Notes under the pieces: model-generated
Database searches by the model: none
Told to the model about the DNA's origin: nothing
What the model saw: only the letters and a program-made list of their open reading frames with translations
Program-made: the position numbers and the translations under genes
DNA from: Enoplolaimus lenunculus
Lineage: Eukaryota > Nematoda > Enoplea > Enoplida > Thoracostomopsidae
Assembly: GCA_030248215.1 (NCBI GenBank)
Contig: JASANG010001053.1
Span: 124,001 to 188,000, forward strand
Direction: 5' to 3'
DNA: 64,000 nt
Shown here: positions 54,601 to 60,600 of the stretch, piece by piece
Position numbering within the stretch: position 1 is the first letter of the stretch
How the letters are laid out: each line of letters opens with the position of its first letter

Positions 54601-57600
54601 TCTTTGGGATTATGCCCAGGCGTCTTAGACATTTTCAATACTAATTCCCTTTTGAAATTTTTATACGACGTGACCCCCTTCCTCCAAAACAGTGGCCACG
54701 CCCGTGATTTTTGAGTAAAAATTCTACAAATAGTGCATGAAAAATAACAAAACGTTTGCCGAAATTCACCTGATAATAGTTAGCTGGGTCACGAAGTATC
54801 GCGAGCGCAGCTAGAACTGATCTCGTACATCTCGTAACTATGTATATCTGCAGATTGGTAATTCATGTTTTATCAATATATTAATCGCCATAGTCATGTT
54901 AATATTTATGAATATATTCTCACAAATATATGAATCACCTATTAAGTTAGTGATAGTCCCTGTAAATTTCGAAACAGCAAATAGAGCATTTCAAAATCGA
55001 GTACATTTTACATATTTGATTAGTCCTATTTGTGAGTCAAATTCGACTTTTGTATCTGCAAAACATACTGCTTACTGGTTTACTGGTGATAGGTGCTACT
55101 ACCTGTACACATTTTAGAATTCGTGCCCTGAGTATACCGAGCCATGTTTTACGAAAACAACAAAGCATAAACATACGTCGTCTTTCGCCATCCGCATCCA
55201 ATGTAGATCGACTACTATGTACTGATTCTGCACCTTCGTCTTGACCATAAAAGCCAATTACACGTTCATTTTGCGTTGCTGGCAATAAAATAAAAACGAT
55301 ATTTCAAGAGTTAAGACTCAAAATGCACTGTACTTCAATGATTGCGTTACTAATGACCTTAGGTAACACTACTACAGAGCATAATGGAAATCTTGAACGT
55401 CATAATGAGCAAAATTGCAACAAGGGCGACAAGTTGATAAAGACTAAAACTAAAATTCACACTGTCAACGTGACAGTATGCTTGTCTTACGCCACATACT
55501 GCCTCTGGATGTCACCTACCTATGGACAGCACCAAAGGAAGCTGCCAACTTTACAGCACGCGACTGACGACCCCAAACGACGATAAGTTTTTTTAAAAAA
55601 TATATCGCCATCCTAATGCTACTAAAAGCTATTAAAGGGCCCTGGTTTGCGCGATACAGATATCATTAGAGTTTTGCCAACAAAACATATTGCAGCAGTG
55701 CTGCAAACCGATAATGAATAGATTTTTTCTCTTTTTCACCAAAACGCTTTCCGCTTTACTGCATGGGTGGAATCAATTCGACCCCACGCAAATATCGAAC
55801 ACAAAACGCAATGATACATCAGCAACCCATTATATTTGCTAAAGTAACCTAATAACTGTATAAACAGTGTGAAATCCAATTTCTTTCAACGGTGATTAAC
55901 GAAGGTTGGTTCCGCGTGTAGTTCAGCTCAAGTAACTTCGCGACGATTTCCTTAGAAAGCTGGCGCACATTTGCTATCCGTTGGAGCCACACATTCAGTA
56001 GCTCGTAGCCCAGCTGTTCAATATAAAGTCGGCGCTTGTATGACTTGCCCTGTTGGAAATTTTGGAATTGAGTTCTGTGGATAATCTAACCATTGATATC
56101 GGCTATGTCTACAGAATTATAACAATAGCAAAAGGCCAGCAGCGCGTACGTTTCTGAACGTCGCATGCAAGGCACAACTGGTCTACGGTGTCAACTCGTC
56201 CTTTAGTTTTGGTGTAGTACAGTATCATGTCAAACTTCCAATTGCGTTGTCAATGATGCCTTCCGAATTGTATAGTTGAAAGCATAATAATGCATTTGCT
56301 TTTTTGAGACATAGGAACACACGCTCAGAAACATGTCTTTCGCCAATTCGACAGCCATGTGTTGTTGGCATTTTCAAAGAATTTCGTTTGTGTTCTTCAT
56401 CATGCCGAGAAGTGTCATGTTTTTCGAAACAAAGTCTTCTGCCAATTGCGCAGAAGTAAAGTAGTCGTCGCTCGTGACATTTATACCCGAGCGCTGATTC
56501 CTGGAAAAGTCACCTTCCCTATCGTCGCCCGAACTACTAGCATCTGAATCGCTTGCAACCAGCTCATCCTCTAAAGATGTTTCTAATTCAATAGCGTTGT
56601 ATGACCTGTTGTTGGCACCATATTCAATCGAATTGCCTCCACTGTCATCTCCTGCATGACCACCAGCTTCGCCACTACTATCACTATCATCACCAGGGTT
56701 GACTACATTTCCACAATGTTCATGTCTCATGTTGAATTGTATCAGTAACAAGCCACTCTCTATCTGCTTTTAACACCTTTTGAGTCATCACGCCATTAAA
56801 CTTCAACAACATACCCGACGCTAAATATCTTACTGGAAGTTAGTGTATATTAGTTAGAATACTTATGATTTATCTCTGGATAATATTATAGGGGTCCATT
56901 TAATAAGTGAAAGATGAACAATGCTTTTCGTGCTATGGAACACAAAATATTGACGATCAAATAAGCTCTGGCGTCAATTTTGCCCCGCCTAATAACACCG
57001 GCTTTTAAAAAAATCTGGCGAAGAGAGGAAGCGGCCTGGGCGGCCATTCCCCCAACAAATATTTTGTCGAAAACTTTTCTTTAACGAGAAAAATTAAGCA
57101 ACGCCCACTTAAAAACCGAACTACATATGCCAGCCTGTTCGACAAAAAAACTGGGACTCCCAGTGTATACATTTTTCTTTACCTTCGGGGATATTCGTCA
57201 AACTGTGCATGCTTCCGCTTTGTTGTGACGGATTGAAAGTAGTGGAAAGAATGCTCCATCTACGGTGCGACATCAATTTATCCCAACCACAAGGTGGTTG
57301 ATTTGTAGTTGTTGCAACATGGGATGCACCTTTTGTCCGCGGCAAATACTGAAATGTTTCGCGTAGAAACGCAGTGATTTCTTTCAACAAGTGCACCGCG
57401 ACCATTTGAAGCGCAAACGGACATTCTTCTCCGGAGGGATTTACTGTGCCTGAAGAAAAAGTACTCCTCAGTAACTGTCACCAGCACACCAATGCAACAG
57501 TATTGAAAATCATTACCCATAAAGCTTAAACCTCGTAAAACTACTGCGATATTAAATAACTTTGCGAACTAAATTTGTAATTATAAAACTGGTAGCGCCT

Positions 57601-60600
57601 TGGGAAACACCCAGTAAACAGAACCGATGCGTCAAGTTCCAAAACACAAACACTCAAAGTGGCGCCAAAGAAAACCACAATAAACAGAACGGATGCCTGC
57701 AAGTTGCAAAATACAAACACTCAAATAGTTTTAAGCTTTTTGACAGTTTTCGATTCATAAACAAATTAGTCATACGGACGAAGCCCTTAGAATATAAACA
57801 TTTTTACTTTCGTCCAAAAAATCTTCTAAATCGTCAAATGTACGTTCGCGACGTTTTGGCAAAAAGCTCAACGTCGAGTTACGCTTAGTATCACTTGTCA
57901 TGTTGATCTTTTGTTCTAGACGAGTACCAACAGCCTTTAACAACGTTATGAATACAAGCAATTTTCATTTTACTAAAGTAAAACCAATGCATAGGTTAGA
58001 ATAGAAGAACATCAAACATAACCAACATAAACTGATATACATGATCTCGGTGTTTATGGACAACAATGTCCATAAGTGGACGTATTAAACCCTATAAACT
58101 TGAAAAACACCAAGGGTACTCCTCATTTTTGTTGCTTTTTATCAAAGTACGACCGGATACCGAAACTAGCGAAGCCAGACCAGGATGCCACAATATCCGA
58201 CCGCTGGTGGCCACTACGCTGAAATGGTATGCTGTTTTTAAAACTTAAACACTTTCATAATTAATATATACCGATCTATAGCTTGACCAAAAACATTTTT
58301 GGTCTGCATCAGGAAAATAAGTCTCAATGAAGAAGCTGAGACTGAGACTAATTAGTCTCCGATTTTTCAAGACAGAAATTTTCCAGGTTTGACAATGACA
58401 CTGAGAATGACACATCCCTGTTCTGTTTTACCTGAGCCCACTGATAAAACAGTTTCCCAGCGGCGCGTTGTAGCATGTTTGCCCGTCTGAGTCCAGACGG
58501 CATTCCCCGATTTCCAAGCGCTGGAGCTACCCTGTTATAATTGAACGCCGATGGAACATTTGATCGAATCCATTCAGGCCAAAATCCACGATTACAACGA
58601 TGTACGAAATAAGCGCATTCCAGAAAAATAGTTGCTCGTGCCACAACCGGGGCTTTCTAAAAGTTTAATACAACTCATTCTGAACTAAAAGCTTTAACAT
58701 TTTGTAACAAATTGATACCCAAAAAGTACTAGGAATATAACCCTGTTGCAAAAATTGTCATGCAGCTAACTACTCAAACTGACAAATTGTCAAAGACCCA
58801 GAAACTGTTCAATGGTCAAATACTTTGCGATTAAAAAATTAAATTACTCCATTTACCGCATTCTGAGTCACATTTAAAAAGTAGGAACGCATATTTACAT
58901 GATAAAACATAATCCAGCAAGTGTAGAAATAACACGCATTTTGTCACTTTCATAAGTTTCGAAGTTGCGCGAAAAATAACACATATTCCTCAGATTAACA
59001 GGCAGAATTAACGTTTCAATGTTCACGTTAAGGTGAGGTTAACAGTTACATAAATAAATGTATGCATATATACGTCTTAGGTTATGTCGTTTTCGGTAGG
59101 ATTTCGGAACTTGTATTGTAAAATAAGCATTACAATGCAGGTGCACACAACTTACTAAATCCAACATCGCAGCTAGCAAAGGTGCATCCGGTACAGAACC
59201 TGGAATACATGTTTCGAGCAAGAATGCAAACCGCTGCGCACCAGCACGAACCGCTTCAATGTTAACAGGTAACGGTGGGGGCACTATTAAATCGTCAGCC
59301 ACACGAATCGAGCCAGCTCCAATTGGTTTCAAAAACTGATCAGCTTCTACAATCAATTTTCAACATAAGCATAAAAATGCTCAGACAAAATTGATAAACA
59401 ACAATATAGAACGGCAACCTGCGAAGCATGCAAACCAAAAGGTACAGCCCATCCCAATTCCTATATTATTATGGTTTACCGTCCTGCGTTCAATAAATCT
59501 TTGTTTTTGGCTCTAAAAACGTGTGATTCTTCTACCATCTAATTCCTTTGTGTCAAACTGCTGCTAACTAATTGTAGCCCCAAATATTCTGTTCTGCGTC
59601 GTTGCATATTGGCTATATCTTAAAACAATTTGACTGTACCAAGTCGCACTTCTTTGACAGCATTAAAAGAACGTCTTTGTTCAAACAAAATTTGTCACTT
59701 TCTTGGTTTAAAGTTTTGCAGCAATAAAAATTAAAATGCAAACCTGATGATTCGTCTTGTGCCTTGTAGTTGTCCTTTTTCTTTGCTGAATCTTTGTGCA
59801 CCAAATTCAACACTGACAAGCTTTTTGCTGTACTCTAAAAGCAATAAAAACCACCGGAAAATTGTTCAAAAATGTGGTTATAAGAAAAAGTTTATAAATT
59901 GCAACAAAAGAAATAATGTTGCATCGTGTTTTCACCGAAAAACTACGGGTCCAAGTAGTTCTGTTTGAATGTTGCAACCCTAAAGAAAAATGTTCGCCAA
60001 CTACAAAGGAGCAGCTGCACAAAATTAACAGAGGTCGGAAAAAAACTTTATCGTACCTTAAAACTTATCCTAGCTTTTTTGACCAATCGGCGCCGCGTAT
60101 TAGGTGTAATCGCCCCATCACCCACAACACTCAAATCATCTTGTGAATGATCGAGATCTGACGCTGCGTCCGACGTAATTCCTTCATTTTCTTCCACTAG
60201 AACACCACTTGTCGCAGGCAGCTTACCGGTAAGATCAACTCCACCAGTACTCCCTTCACCTTTATGACCGGCTTTGAGAATGTTCAGTGCTAAAAAATTT
60301 AGTAAATAGTGTATTACAAACCATGATAAAGTGATTTCAATATCTGTGTATTCTACACCCGAATTTTAAGCTGATGTAGCATAAAGAGTGATTCTGCCTA
60401 ATCTACCTTTTCCATACATGAAAATTATATGCACAGATATTTTGATGAAACGATGCCTACACCCGAATTTTAAGCTGATGTAGCATAAAGAGTGATTCTG
60501 CCTAATCTACCTTTTCCATACATGAAAATTATATGCACAGATATTTTGATGAAACGATGCCAAAAATTATTAATAATTATCATAGACGTTCGAGATTCAT

